The notes: generated from the letters alone by a model not told the origin. Shown: positions 34,921 through 47,584, counted from the first letter of the stretch. The stretch is DNA of 64,000 nt from Metallyticus violacea (GCA_030762175.1 CM060846.1:240633012-240697011); one strand, 5' to 3'. A program made the numbers and translations.

Positions 34921-36265
34921 AAATAGCTCCAATCTTTAGATATTTTCCTCAAATTATGTACTAGGAATACTAAAGATATTACATCACATCATTCAAACAT
35001 TCTCTGATAAACAACATGTAGAAAAAAAATATTTAACCACAAATCCTATAGTTTGCTACTATTGGAAAGCAATGCCAGTGCAATATCTAGCCAATACCTA
35101 CCAACATCTAGTGCAATATAAAAGCAAGGAACAGGAACATTAACATATGAGCTGTTATTTGCATCCATTATCTGCACCTAAGAGTGATTTATATTTGGTT
35201 TATACTGTATATACACTAATAATCATCAAACTTCATAATAAATTATTACCATTTATGATTTAAATTTCTTAAGTATTAAATTTACTGAATCCACCATCAC
35301 TTATTATTTTGCTGTGGAAACCAACTGAGTCAAAATATCAAATGACTGCTTACGCACAATACTTGGAGGAATTTCAAAATTTGATGAAATGTTTTTTGGA
35401 TAGAAAAGAGAAAAAACTCAAATTTGATTGCATTTAATGGAGCTGAGAACCAAATGCTTAGAGCAGAGAATCAAATGCAAAACATGAAAAGCAATTTTTT
35501 GTTAACTTCAATTGCAGAATAAAATTTGTAGATATTATTTTTTTCCACTGGAATACTAATTATGACAAAATGCACCATACAAAAATTCAATTTTGTACAA
35601 TGAAATGAGTTAGCAAAAGTCTATAAATCATTTTGCATTGTTGAAAAAGGTTGAATTCTTGCTCTTATGTTTACGTGTACATTATTATTAGTATATTATT
35701 AATTATTTGTATATTATTTGTATTATTAATTATTATTGTAATTAATTATTATTTGTATATTAATTAATATTCTTCATACACACATAATATCTTAAGACAG
35801 AAATTACATGGTTATAAATTATAATACACTATATCTGTTTTATACGAAATTGAGATGTATAAAATATACAAGATAAAGTAATATCCAGAGCAGTGCTGGA
35901 GGAGGCTCACAGGGCTTGCACGAGCCCTTTGATAAATATTAATATTAGTTCCAAGCCTTTGTTAAAATAGCTTGTTACAAAAATATATTGATAAACTATA
36001 CACACTTTTCTAATTTACTACCTCCTATTCTACTCTTCTAAAGTGGCTGATTGAAAATGTAACAATTAAGTGACATTTGTACTGATTGTTAGACATGTAT
36101 ACATTGCAAACTACTGTTGTGATTGAGCTTGCATATATTTCAAGTATTATTAAATGGTCGTTATTAATGCATATACTAATTTTTTTAATCATAATTAAAA
36201 TATAGTTTTTCTATGAAGTGCTCTTAGTCTTGAGGGAATATAGGCTTTCATGGCCAGAATCACAG
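34921..36265. other. AT-rich stretch, nothing recognised
   Basis: Contains a TTAATTATT-rich patch at 35690-35770 and no coding resemblance. Confidence 0.5.
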
Positions 36266-36269
36266 ATAT

Positions 36270-36572
36270 GACTAGAGGTATCTTACAGACTGTTATGCCA
36301 TAGTCTGCTGGAAATAAGTGTTCCAGATGTTTTTTGTTCACAACTGCAGCAGACATCTACAATGGCTCAGTGATACCTTCTCCAAGCAGACTTCATCCAG
36401 ACATTCTGTCCACAACTGTGCTGGACATCTTCAATTGCATGGACTAAGTCTCCTTGGAGAAGGTATCACTGTGCCATTGAAGTTATTTGCTGCAGTTGTG
36501 GACGAAACATCTGGAACTCTAATTTCCAGCCGACCACAGTATAACAGCCCGGAAGATACCTCTACTTATATC
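36270..36572. repeat. Imperfect inverted repeat with an internal third copy
   Basis: The left arm (36270-36391, with AGAGGTATCTTACAGACTGT and GTTCCAGATGTTTTTTGTTC) is the reverse complement of the right arm (36448-36572, with GTGGACGAAACATCTGGAAC and GGAAGATACCTCTAC). A third, partial unit lies in the loop (TTCTGTCCACAACTGTGCTG). Units read TTGAAGATG/T...GTGGAC(GAAAC)ATCTGG, again a CTGAAGA-hairpin-GAAAC layout, so this may be the terminus of another PLE family. Confidence 0.6.
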
Positions 36573-36699
36573 CATTGTCAGTCTGTTAGAAAATTAATTA
36601 ATATAATTAAGAAAATTAATAAAATATAATTCTGATCCAAAGGGACAAAGTTTGTTACATGCATATATAAAAAAGCAATGAAGGTGATGGTGAAAATTC

Positions 36700-37620
36700 A
36701 GCATTTACACCTGATTTTGAATCAAATTTAAAAAGTACAACTAACAAATTAACAGAAATCCTCTTAATTAAATCTGTCGTGTAACACTGTTCATGCTTCA
36801 CTAACCTTAAAAATTTTCGGTACCGGGTTTCAAAGATTTATCTCCATCTTCAGCTGTGGACGACTGGTGTAAAAGGCTGTTGTTATGTAGTATCGGAAGC
36901 AATGTTCCGCTCTGGTGAAACTTCTTAAAATTTATATTTTCTTCCTTCAGAATGTCAAAATTCATCAAATGGTCCTTATGTTGTAGATGTAAATCTTTCC
37001 CCAAATATCCTTTCTACCAGTCCCTGTACAGCTCTCTATAATTTAACTTTTTCCTTTATATCATGATTTTCGGTCCAAAAGTGATATGCCACTGCTGATT
37101 TTTCTATTTGTTTGTATTTTAAATTTCTCATATGTTCTTTTAGACGTATCCCCACATTCCTCTTAGTTTTTCCTAAGTAGATCTTATCACATTCAGCATA
37201 TGAAATCTTGTAAATCCCAGCTTTTTTCTCTTTGGGGTATTATCAGTAGTATTGTCTTTCAAAACGTTGTTTAAACTAAATCTAATAGTGGGAGCCAATT
37301 TTATATTAACATCTTTGATCAATCTGCATATCAAACTATTAAAAATTGCATGTTTGTGAGCTATAGGATTAAAGCCATTTTCTTTGATATAATTATCTGC
37401 ATGTGTGTCCTTTCTATGTATGCCAAATTTCAAGTTTTGTTTACTCTTTATAATTTTAATATCCAAAAAAGGCAGCATATTGTCTGTTTCTATTTCATGT
37501 GTGAATTTTATATCTCTATCTTGAATATTCAAAACCTTTAGTGCATCCTCAATATCTCTATCTTGAGTACAGTTAAATTTGCTCTTCATGGCTATTGTCA
37601 ATACGCACAATGGTCTTGAT
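36700..37620 (-). mobile_element. Penelope-like element, truncated and internally deleted
   Basis: Minus-strand 37173-37610 reads NMLPFLDIKIIKSKQNLKFG and HRKDTHADNYIKENGFNPIA, the end of the PLE reverse transcriptase, then NSLICRL runs directly into KDVNIKLAPTIRFSLNNVL, so the connector is deleted. GIY-YIG follows in a shifted frame. 36807-37004 gives KDHLMNFDILKEENINFKKF. The catalytic DD block is upstream and absent. The 3' end (36780-36860) has the hammerhead-like block and the TGCTTCAC/TAACAC tail shared with the 50.8-53.7 kb copy, so the two belong to one subfamily. Confidence 0.8.
36821..36853 (-). ncRNA. Hammerhead-like motif, core intact
   Basis: Minus strand reads CTGAAGA, hairpin GGAGAT/ATCTTT (two G-U pairs), GAAAC, CCG, GTA. 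Every core position required for a type I hammerhead is present; stem III is minimal. Stem I pairing is not obvious by eye. Confidence 0.5.
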
Positions 37621-37639
37621 GAGTCTATCTGAATGGGTT

Positions 37640-37747
37640 AACAAAATGGAGGGGTATATGGGTTAGTGGCTTTCATAAGCTCTACAGGTAAGATTATGTT
37701 TATCATTATAACACAGCATGTTGTCCCCCTCTCTTCCTGCCAAGTAA

Positions 37748-37778
<31 letters not shown>

Positions 37779-38700
37779 ATGACTCCCACCACTTTTTAAC
37801 TCATGCAGGTGTGATTACAAAGAAAAAAATACACTATAACCATTGTTTCCTTGTATCTCTCTGCTGGCCACCATAGTTTCTCTCTATTTTAGCACACCTC
37901 TGGCTATAGTACATGAGACCTCCACCCTAGTCTAGCAGTTGTGTTTGCACTTACCATGTGGCGGGCCTAAATTCAATTTCTGTTTGGTTTAATCTGTTAA
38001 TTAATTTTTTTTTTCCCAGGGGTTTTCCTTCAGTGCTTTACTTGACAACTTGGGAAATTTAGACCACAAAGTCTCCTGAATTCATTCAGTCAAAGTTATT
38101 ATCTATCATTCTTCATCTGGCACAACTGGTTTTCAGGTTGGGATTCTATGACCTAAATAAAACTACATGCATTCTTGATATCTTGTACAAAAAAAAATTG
38201 TGTTGTATCATTGAAAAACAGTACATCAGTTGTCACAATAAACAGACCTTGCATGTTTGAATTTAATTGTTCACAATGTGAGAAAAGACGAAATGTTCAA
38301 AAATCTACAAAAAATATATTTTATCAATTTTATTTGTGAACTTGGTAAAGATTTTAATATATTTTTGAGTATTTCTTATTCTTTATTTTTTAAAATTCCC
38401 TTGATAAACATTACTATTTCCTTATCTAGTAATTTACACTCAAATTATAAATGGACTGTTGGTTGGAATCCTGAATTACGTGGGCATGTTGTGCTTTCAC
38501 TAAACTTGAATCTGTGCATATATATACTCTGATCTGTCATGTCCTGTTAGCATTGTAGCTAAATTAAGTTCATGTTTATTTGTAGTTTTTTTCTATTTTG
38601 AATCAATAGGAAAAATGAATTTGTGATTTTGACTTTATATGTTGTGTGTCATTCATTTTGTAACTTATTTGCATTATTACATTTTATTTACTTTATGTAA
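37640..38700. other. AT-rich stretch with GT repeat
   Basis: A (GT)n run at about 37752-37778. The rest has no coding or repeat feature that I can support. Confidence 0.5.
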
Positions 38701-38705
38701 TATAA

Positions 38706-39056
38706 CACCTTTTTATGGGTTAACTCATAATCTAGAGAATAAACATTTACCATTACAACATTCTTAACCATAGAGGAAAGTGTATTTAATACTGAAAAAC
38801 TGACATCATCATACAACAATCTACATTTGAATTACCCTCCTCTTACCAGTCCCGGGTATTCTTATCATATTTCAGGTTTCTGTTACCTTTTTATGGATTA
38901 GCCTCATAATCTAGAGAATAAACATTTACCATTACAACATTCTTAACCACAGAAGAAAGTGTATTAAATCCTCATTAACTGACAACATCACACAACAATC
39001 ACATCTAAATTACCCTCTTCTTACCTGGGTATTCTTACCATATTTCAGGTTTCTGT
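38706..39056. repeat. Tandem duplication, unit about 175 bp
   Basis: 38706-38885 and 38888-39056 share CCTTTTTATGGGTTA/CCTTTTTATGGATTA, CATAATCTAGAGAATAAACA, TTACCATTACAACATTCTTAACCA and CATATTTCAGGTTTCTGT in the same order with a few substitutions and small gaps. No coding content. Confidence 0.88.
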
Positions 39057-40500
39057 AAATGATATGACACTCTTAATGGTACATAGGTAGCAGTGACATA
39101 TGATCATTTATTTATCCTTAAAGATTGACTTAGTTGTTACATTAATAATTTTCCAGTTTACTGGAAGCTTAGAATGTTTTTTCATATTTCTTTATAGATT
39201 CACTTCTAAAAAATCAACATTTTCTTCAAAGATATCTCGAAGTACAATACATTTATATTTTCTTCACAAACTTGTAAATGAACACATGTTGAAAGCAAGA
39301 CTAGTTGCTTATTTGTAGTTATCTTTCAGAATATATATGAATATGTTTGAAGGAGAGTGTAAAACTTTATAAAATCCATAAATTTATGTAATTTCATACT
39401 GTATACGTTATATCTGTTTGAACTTTGAGAACCAACTGCTGTCAGTCCCAAGTCATTAAAATAGTCAGTGCTATTATTTTCTTTTTCTTTTAATCATGGC
39501 ATTCATTCAATTTGTATTAGCCTCCATATGTGTATATCCTTTGAATAAAAATTCATATTATGACTTTGATCTGAGAGTACTGTGTAGAATCCTAAAGAAG
39601 CACATTATCATTGTCATATTCATATTTTCAGCATAACAGTTATCAATCCATATGGTTGAAGCTAATTTGTCATGACCTTGGTACCCTTTGGACTCATTCC
39701 ACATTGCAAAAAGCATATCAAAAGGGCCAAACATTGAAAAATCAAGAGTCTAACGATATTGCTTCCAGAAACTTATACTAGTAGTACAAAGAAGAATGGG
39801 TGGACACTTCTGAAGATTAGCCATTACATCTTTATGTGCTGGATTGTTCTTCATTATTTGTGTACCTTAGTTTTTCTACCATAAAGTGTTTTAGACTCTG
39901 AAAGATGTATGTCATAAGCACTTTTCACATCTTTCCTTACCTGCTGAGTAAGATTGACTTTCAGTTTTTTTAAAAGAATAACAGGTGTCATAAATGTCTA
40001 TACTTGGCAATGTTAAACATAAATTAAATCTTAAAACATGTATCTGCATTTAGCCATTTCTTAGCTATATTCTGAGGTTCAATATTATTTTGTGCACAGA
40101 ATTGTAAATACAATTTTTTAATATTTAGATGTGGCCATAATAAGACATTTTGTTTGTAATCTTCCCCTGCTGTAGTCACTTTTGTAGGTTGGAAAGTAAT
40201 TAACCCATTCGCATCATTTGATGACCAGTGGTTTCATGCAGTTTTTAGGCATATAAATCATATGATGAGCTCAGCTTGCAATGCTCCATTTCTCTACTTA
40301 ACTACATTTAGTTTAGGCTCCTTCTCACAGATGTCATTTGTATGCCATAGGAAGGAAATGCTGACATGTTGATGTTTGTGATTCCCCCATTATGACCTCA
40401 TCCATAGCATCTTAATCAAGGGAAAAGAATTTCATTGTTAGTATTATTTCACACACCTCTGTAGTCACCATGATCGTGAAAAATCTGTAGGGATGATGAG
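39057..40500. other. AT-rich stretch, nothing recognised
   Basis: No feature I can support. The right part may include the 5' non-coding end of the following piggyBac relic. Confidence 0.45.
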
Positions 40501-42110
40501 AAGTGTTTCTGAAAACTCATACAAAGTGTGTTAGAGAGTGACAGTGAAAATGGTGACTTTTCTGAATATGATAGGGAGTCCAAAGAAGGTTCTAGTGACA
40601 GTGACAATGAATCTAGTGCCGAAAGTAGCGAGGAAAATAATTCTGGATGCGCAAGGCCCTTCAAAATGCATTTGTACTAAGACACAGAAAAAACAGTGCG
40701 ACTGGAATTGGACTAAACAAATAGTGGTGTTTGTAAATAATTAATAATTACTGAATAAGCATCCATCAGAGACACCATCTGCACTGTCAATTCTTTTGGA
40801 ATTCATGGAACCTTTGTTTGACAATATGTGTGATGAAACTAATGCTTATGCAACAAAGCAGTTGAACAATCCTGACAGAAAAATGTTGAAACACAGTGAA
40901 AAGTGGTTCAACACAATGGCAGATAAAATTGCATATTCAATTGTACTGGAGCAAAAGCAGATGCATTGACATGCCAATTTTTCATGAAACAATGAGTAGG
41001 GAGAGATTCAAACTGATTTCATTTTTCCTATATTTCACAAATGACAACAAAGAATATGAAGCTGATAAACTGAAAAAAACTAGGCCTATCATACAACATT
41101 TCTCTTCAAAATTTTCAGAAATATATCACCCTTATTAGACATAGCTCTATATGAAAGTCTAATGAAATTAGGAGGCCGTCTTTCATTTTTGCAGTGTAGT
41201 AGATTCAAAAGAGCAGGATATGGCATAAAATTTTACAAATTTTTTTATTCTAGTTCAGGCTACTGTCTCTATTTCAAAATTGATGTAGGAGATGATCTGA
41301 TAGATTCCAGTCTTCCCTCCAGCACCAATGTAGTGCTCAGTATGTGTGAACAATTGTTGATCCGAAGTCACACATTATTTTAAGATAATTAGTATTTCTC
41401 TCCAGATTTATTTAGAAGACTAACTGAGAGACAAACAAATGCAATTGGAACTGTGAAACATAATACAAAAGGTATGCTGCGCGATTTCTGTGCAAATAAA
41501 CTGAAATGTAGGGAGCATGAAATATGGACTACCAACAATATCCTATGTGTGAAGTGGAGAGATAATAAGGATGTTTATTTTCTCTCCACTAAACACAAAT
41601 CAGCTGACATCACAGAAAGGAGAAAGCTGAAGAGGAAACGAGGCCATACAGCACGAGAGAAGGTCAGCAAACCCTAAATATGCCCTTGAATATTAGAAGG
41701 GGATGGGAGGTGTTCACTAGCAGGACCAAGTGACAGCTCTGTTTCCGATTATGCAATGCACAGTGAAGGAGTAAAGAAAAATATTTTTCTACCTTCTAGA
41801 CATGTGTATTTTTAACTCCTAAGATTATGGGAAAGAAAAAACAAGATATGCAGACTTTAGAATAAGCATTGCACAGCAGCTACTAGAGACTGTACAGCTG
41901 CCAAAGTATTCGGTTTGACAGCGAACTTCTTCCAGCACAACATCTATGAGACTGCAGGCAAAAGCATGGGCTCATTTTTCTATGCACATTCCCTCCAAGG
42001 GGGGGGGAAAGTGTGTTGTATGCTACAGTAGGGGCAAATGAAGTGAAAGCGTCTGGCAATGTAAAAAGTGTGGTGTTGCTCTTCATTTAGAGGATTGTTT
42101 TGAGGCCTAC
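40500..42110 (+). pseudogene. piggyBac-type transposase pseudogene
   Basis: Begins with an acidic/serine-rich N-terminus (SDSENGDFSEYDRESKEGSS, SDSDNESSAESSEENNSG) usual for piggyBac proteins. 40896-41138 has MSRERFKLISFFLYFTNDNK and KLKKTRPIIQHFSSKFSEIY. 41140-41300 covers DIALYESLMKLGGRLSFLQC and AGYGIKFYKFFYSSSGY; in the LDESL-type block the catalytic Asp is not kept in that form. 41453-41677 gives TKGMLRDFCANKLKCREHEI and VKWRDNKDVYFLSTKH. The end (42000-42100) reads as a cysteine-rich C-terminal finger fragment (KVWCCSSF in shifted frames, GVALHL-like). Frameshifts and stops are frequent, so it is inactive. Terminal repeats not identified. Confidence 0.78.
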
Positions 42111-43325
42111 CACACTCAACAGCAGTATTAATATTAAAACAACAGTACTGGTGAGATTACACATTCAATGTTTGCATGCAAATTTTCATAAAAAATACTT
42201 ATTGGTTGATTTTTTATGGTTTTTTAAGCATTTCTCTATAATGTCCCAACTGCTAGGGGATTTAAATGTGATTACTTGTTTAATTAAATGGGTATTTATA
42301 TATGATGCCATTGGTTAATATGATGGCTTACATTATCTATAACCACTTGCACAGGTTTATTATTTGACATATGCTTTATTCCTATGATCTGGTTCTACCA
42401 ACCCACCTCGCTTTTCCTTCTTCAATGTAGTAATAACAACTGTGTTAGAAATACATAATGCAAGAAACGTGACTTTATATACTCTTACTACTCTCTTATT
42501 CACTATAAATCTGTATGAATTTCTTTCTATATTAGTGATATAGTGTTCAACGAAGAAGAGGAAATTCACTTTGAGTCAGAGACATATACCATTTTGTCCT
42601 CTAGATGTCAATTGACTCCGCACAGAATTGAATATAATGTTCTTTTTAACCCATTATTTCATTAGAGCTCTGCTCATACAGAGCAGAAAATGCAAGTTAG
42701 CACCATGTACAAACATGAAAAGTGTAAAAATTGGACATACTGTGCTTTGCCTCCAGGGTACAGCTATTATAAAAAAGAGAGAAAGATTTAGATTTATGTG
42801 AAAAACGGAAAGGTAAGGATTTGAATGGGCTAGAATCAGAGCAATGAATCTAACAGGTCTGAGATGAAAGATATAAAAGGACACATGCCCACCACATAAC
42901 AAAACAGTTGGCGTATGACATATTTTGGAATTTGAAGAATTAAAAATTGGAAAGAGCAAATAATACCTAAAAATGGTGAAGCTATTGACAAAAATTGTAG
43001 GAGAAATAATCTTAAAGTCAGAAAATAGGAAATTAATACAAAAATGAAAAAGAAAAATTGAGAGACAAAGATAATAAATGCCACCATTCAAGAAAATGAG
43101 GAATGATCAACTTTAAAAGGTGATGGGAAGTTAAAGTATAAAGAGGATTAAGAAACCCATGATAGTAAAAACCAGATGTAGATTGGGGTTCAAGTTATGT
43201 AAATAAATGAAAAAATAGGTTTCAGTCTACTAGAAACACTGTATTGTTTTAAATTATCAATAGCTGTTGTCAGTTTAAAATTCAATTATTGATAATTTAT
43301 TATTTATTATAAAGCATTAATTTAA
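42111..43325. other. AT-rich stretch, no confident feature
   Basis: A 145-codon minus-strand frame at 42654-43091 is hydrophobic and phenylalanine-rich, the usual appearance of the reverse of an A/G-rich strand. I do not regard it as a gene. Confidence 0.45.
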
Positions 43326-44029
43326 GTACAGCTGAGTTTTCTAGATATTCTGGTGAGAAACTGTTGATAAGCTGAAGACAAGGGTTAAGTGGTTAGCAAA
43401 ATTAGAGAAGTTACAAATTTGGTTATGTTAAAAAAAATAGTGATCAATAAATTCATTCAATAAATGGCTTTACAGTCCCATGAATGAAACAGCATCTCTT
43501 AATTTAAATTACTAAAATTTGAAATTGGAAAACATTTTTAACAAAATGGGTATATCTATAATCTTTCACACTACAAGCCTTCAAGGAAAGGTAATTTTAT
43601 AGCTTTGCTGTTCTGCATTTTACCTATTCTGTAATGAGCTTGTTCAGGGATCTGTCAGCTCAGCAATAGTACAGGCTGATTAACTTGAGGTGGCTGCTTA
43701 AGAAAAATGCACAATGGACATGCCAGTTTATTATCTCTTTCTGTAGGAGAGGAATGATTAGTGATGTATGATTGTTGGCATCATGTATTCCATTAGTTTT
43801 AGAGTTTTTAGATTCATACTCATATGCTTTATACCAATCACTTAACTATCAGCCAGTTATAATAGAATTTATTAAAATAGTACATTACTTAATATGATTA
43901 TGTGTCTGTCTGTGTATGCACATGTGCTTGAGTAAATATTGTTTTCTTATGTTTGTGTTGGTAACTTTGTCACTTCAAACATGGAAAGTAAAATAAAAAA
44001 GGAAAGTACTGCACTTGCAAACCTATGAA

Positions 44030-44570
44030 GTAGTAAGCAACAAGTATAAATATGACAAAACATGCAGAGAGTGGTATGGTACACATTAAGGTGAAAAACA
44101 TTGGAAAAAATGTAGCTGAGGCAACAGGCATTTCTGAAAGAAACATAAGAAGAATAATGAAGGAAACCAAAGACACTGACATGACTTTCTTCCTCTGCAA
44201 TATGAAAAGAAACCTAAAAATCTTACTGCGTCAATTTGGATAGTTTCAATAAGGCAGTAGTATACCGGACAGTCAATGAGTTATATACTGTATAAACAAA
44301 GACTTACTGAAAAGTGCACGAAAAATTAAAAGACACCACTACATTTTAAGGCAGCATATCTATACTTAGAAAAACATTTCTGAGTTTGGGCTTTGGTTCA
44401 AATAAAGTGAAGAAGAATTGCAAAGATTTAATAGAACACTATGACATCAGAGTCAAACAGTTGCACTATCTCAGGATGATTTGACAGTTTAGAAGTGAAG
44501 GTCATCCTATAATATATCCATATCCATATATTATGTGGATGACACATAAATTCATGCATCACATTCTACT
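44030..44570 (+). pseudogene. Tc1/mariner-type transposase N-terminal half, fused to piggyBac relic
   Basis: 44052-44243 reads VAEATGISERNIRRIMKETK, a helix-turn-helix of Tc1-type transposases. Broken frames then follow the usual order: IHEKLKDTT-like sequence, LRKTFLSLGFG near 44360, DLIEHYDIRVKQLHYLRMI near 44430, and YYVDDT-IHASHSTLYAC near 44530, where the first catalytic Asp (usual YxDE-(S/T)) would sit. The sequence then changes to piggyBac. Many stops. Confidence 0.55.
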
Positions 44571-45700
44571 CTATATGCTTGCAACAGATGGTACTGGGAG
44601 AGATTTATTTCAATGCACTATGTCAATGAAAAGATTTCTATTTCTTCTTGCATCTTTTTGTTTTGATAACTCAAGCACCAGGGAACAGAGAAAACATATG
44701 GAACTTGGATTCTCTATTTGTATTGACAAGATGTTAGTTGCATTCAGGGGGCATTGCAAGTTCAAATATACACACCTAAAAAGCCCACAATATATGCCAT
44801 CAAAATAATGTATCTTGCAAATGGTACAAACGGCTACCTGTTCAAAACCTATATTTATGCAGACAGAGGCTCTGATGGAGTAGGACTTATTTAAGATGAA
44901 GAGAAGTTATGTCTTCCTTCTCAATCTGTAATGAGATTGGTAAAACCCATTGAAAACTCACAAAGAAATATGAGTGAGGATAACAGGTTTGGTTCAGTTG
45001 AGAAGCACAGCAACTACAGGCAAGAAGCCTCACTTATGTTGGTAATATGAAAAAAATTAAGGAGAAATTTTCCCAAGTTTTCTTCCTCATAAGTCAAGAG
45101 AAGTAAATTCATCCATGCATGGTTTTCATAAGGACATGACTCTTCTTCTATATGTGTCTAAGAAAACCAAGGCAGTGTTTCTAGTTTCTACCATGCACAA
45201 TGCAATTGAAAGCAATTCCCAATCTGGAAAATCTGAAATTATTGAATATTATAATTGCACAAAAAGAGGAGTAGATAGTCTAGATCATAAATGTGCAAAT
45301 TACAACTCAAGTTGGTGCACAAGAAGATAGCAATCTTTTTTGCTATTCTTTAATAAACGCTTATGTGCTATTTAGGAGTTGCCAAAATAATGCTAATATT
45401 GATAGACTAAACTTCATGAAAATGATTGTCATTTCACTAATTGAGCTCCATATGAGAGAAAGATTTTCACTTGGCATACCTCAAAAATTGAAAGTAAATA
45501 TCAGAAGAATTTTGAGGCTTCCTGGGGAAAGTGAAGTGAGAGATGCAGCTGAAGAAGAGGTTTTTGAAAACAGAAAAACATGTACTCTGTGCCCCGCAAA
45601 AGCTGAAGAGGAAAACAAGATACCCTTGTTACAAGTGCCAGTATGCTATTTGTCTGCAGGGTTCTAAAAAATGTTGCAAAATCTGTGCTGAAAAAGACTA
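44571..45700 (+). pseudogene. piggyBac-type transposase pseudogene (second family)
   Basis: 44580-44808 reads MSMKRFLFLLASFCFDNSST and ICIDKMLVAFRGHCKFKYTH, the (V/I)DEM-VxFRGRC block with its Asp. Then MYLANGTNGYLFKTYIYADR near 44810-44870, a SEDNRFGSVE block near 44970 (usual TGDNWFSS, Asp kept), and GVDSLDHKCANYNSSWCTRR near 45270-45325 (third catalytic Asp kept). 45293-45667 includes NFMKMIVISLIELHMRERFS and the cysteine finger CTLCPAK...C...C at 45580-45690. Stops and a frameshift at about 45325 inactivate it. It differs from the relics at 7.1-9.0 and 40.5-42.1 kb. Confidence 0.85.
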
Positions 45701-46251
45701 AATTTGTTAATTTTGCTTGAAACAGTTAAGCATTTAAAAAGCTACAAAATTCATATTTTAAAATCAACATTATCTATTCTTTTGAGCCAAATAGTATTCA
45801 TTAATGAAGATATTAATAAGATGTAGCAGTTGAAAATGAATCATGTTGTTATAGTTATTAATAATTTGATTTTTAAACTTCAGAGATCATAGAGACCTCC
45901 TGTACCAGTTATGTGATATTTTTGTACTGCAGCAGTTAAGGATTAAATGTAAAGGGGAATGAAGGAAGGACTTGTTACTTTAATATGGATGGTTATTAAT
46001 AAACATTATTATTTTCTATTGATACAATAATATGTAGCATTTTTATAGTATTTCTTATTGTTAACAGAAGTGTCTGATAATTTCTTTTATTTAGGTTTAT
46101 GTGGAAAGTATTCAGGTATAGCTGAGCCAAAGTCATCTGGATATTTCAGTGGGAAGCTGCTGATGAGCCAAAGACAAGGGTTCAGCTTAATTAAAATTAA
46201 AGAAATTGAAATTTGTTTATGTAAACATATTAGTGATAAAAAAATTATTTT

Positions 46252-46257
<6 letters not shown>

Positions 46258-46298
<41 letters not shown>
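46258..46298. repeat. Poly-A run (~41 bp)
   Basis: Follows the right-hand direct repeat and TTAATTAAAATTAAAG, so it may be the tail of a retrotransposed sequence of which only the end is recognisable. Confidence 0.9.
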
Positions 46299-46301
<3 letters not shown>

Positions 46302-47584
46302 CAAAATAACGGGAAAAAAAGTTTTCTGTTTATTGTCAAGAAGTGATAAGGGCTAGTCTAAACATTCAGCATTATGCAAGTCTCCCTTCACAGTGAGCTG
46401 GTAGCTTAGTAAAATAAATTTAGAGGATGTTCACTCTCTTTAAGTACAAGCATTTCATGAACAACTCCACATTTTGTTGTATAGTGGAATTATAAAGCAT
46501 TACATGAAATGAGATTCCCTAAAACTTTCAGCAACTTGCTTCTAGCATGTATGTATGCAAATGGTTCCTTAGCGATGGTCTGCAAGCTTGTGCATGCCTC
46601 CAGAATATAAATTGCTATAAATATATTTTTGCTGATTCTATAATTTGTAATATTTTCATTTATAGATAATGCATCAGGAACATGCCTGTATTTTTTCAGA
46701 TTTTTAACTCCAGTTAATGTCAATTTTTTTGAAGAAATATTATTAATTGACAGTACTAAAGCAGTAAAATGCTATGCCTTCCAAGCATAACAAATTCAAA
46801 ATCTCAACTATAATTAACTTAAGAGTACCAAGCAATTTCATATTACAGTGCATGCATAACTTGCATAATTTCAAATAGGCATAAATAAAAGTATAATTTG
46901 AAATGGTGGAAATTAAAAAAAAGGTCTGTAATTTATTTAAAAAGGTTTAACCTTCTATGAAAAGCTCATGTTTTGTAGGTACATACGATTTGACATGGAA
47001 TGACTCATATGCTGAGGTCTTGTCACTATGACCATGGTCTTCGATCATCTGCCATTCTACTATTTGCATTTAGTTTCCACTTAATGAACAATATTTATCA
47101 GAGTTACAAACATTCAAATATTTGAATATGAAGGCAATATATGGTTAGAACTACTCAACATCTTGAAGCATCACGAGATAAATATGACTGATTATTGCAC
47201 CCATCAACAGAATCAATGGGCAATCACAGATGCACAGTATTCATATACATAACCCACAAAGTGCTGTAAACAAGTTTACCAAACCACGCTGCCTATAGCA
47301 CTGCAAAATGCCTTTATCAGAAGATTATCAAAGCATTTTTACAATAATTACACAAGAATATGCCAACTGATGATTGTACCTTAAATGTGCCCCTGCATTC
47401 ATGAGCTACAATTGATCCCTGCCAAGAAAAACTGCTTCCTAAGATTTTCTCCACAATTTTTCCTTAAGCCAAAATGGCAAATGCCCAGTAATTCAACACA
47501 GCAATATAGCAATATTGCTATCTTGCTATCTCTAAAAGTTATAGAAACTTGGATGTTTGTCCATGAAAACCATTCAATTAATTA
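46299..47584. other. AT-rich stretch, nothing recognised
   Basis: No frame, RNA or repeat I can support. Confidence 0.5.

Larger units (their letters stand above)
43326..46203. repeat. Direct repeats (~85 bp) flanking a composite transposon relic
   Basis: 43326-43411 and 46112-46203 share GTA(C/T)AGCTGAG, TCT(A/G)GATAT, GGGAAGCTGCTGATGAGC (GAGAAACTGTTGATAAGC in the left copy) and AAGACAAGGGTT in order. They bracket the Tc1-like plus piggyBac relic at 44030-45700. They could be two copies of an unrelated short repeat or ends of one larger element. Confidence 0.55.

Noticed and set aside
42654..43091. 145-codon minus-strand ORF as a membrane protein
   Set aside because: The strand is T-rich because the plus strand is purine-rich; the resulting Phe/Leu/Ile-rich peptide has no start context or family resemblance.
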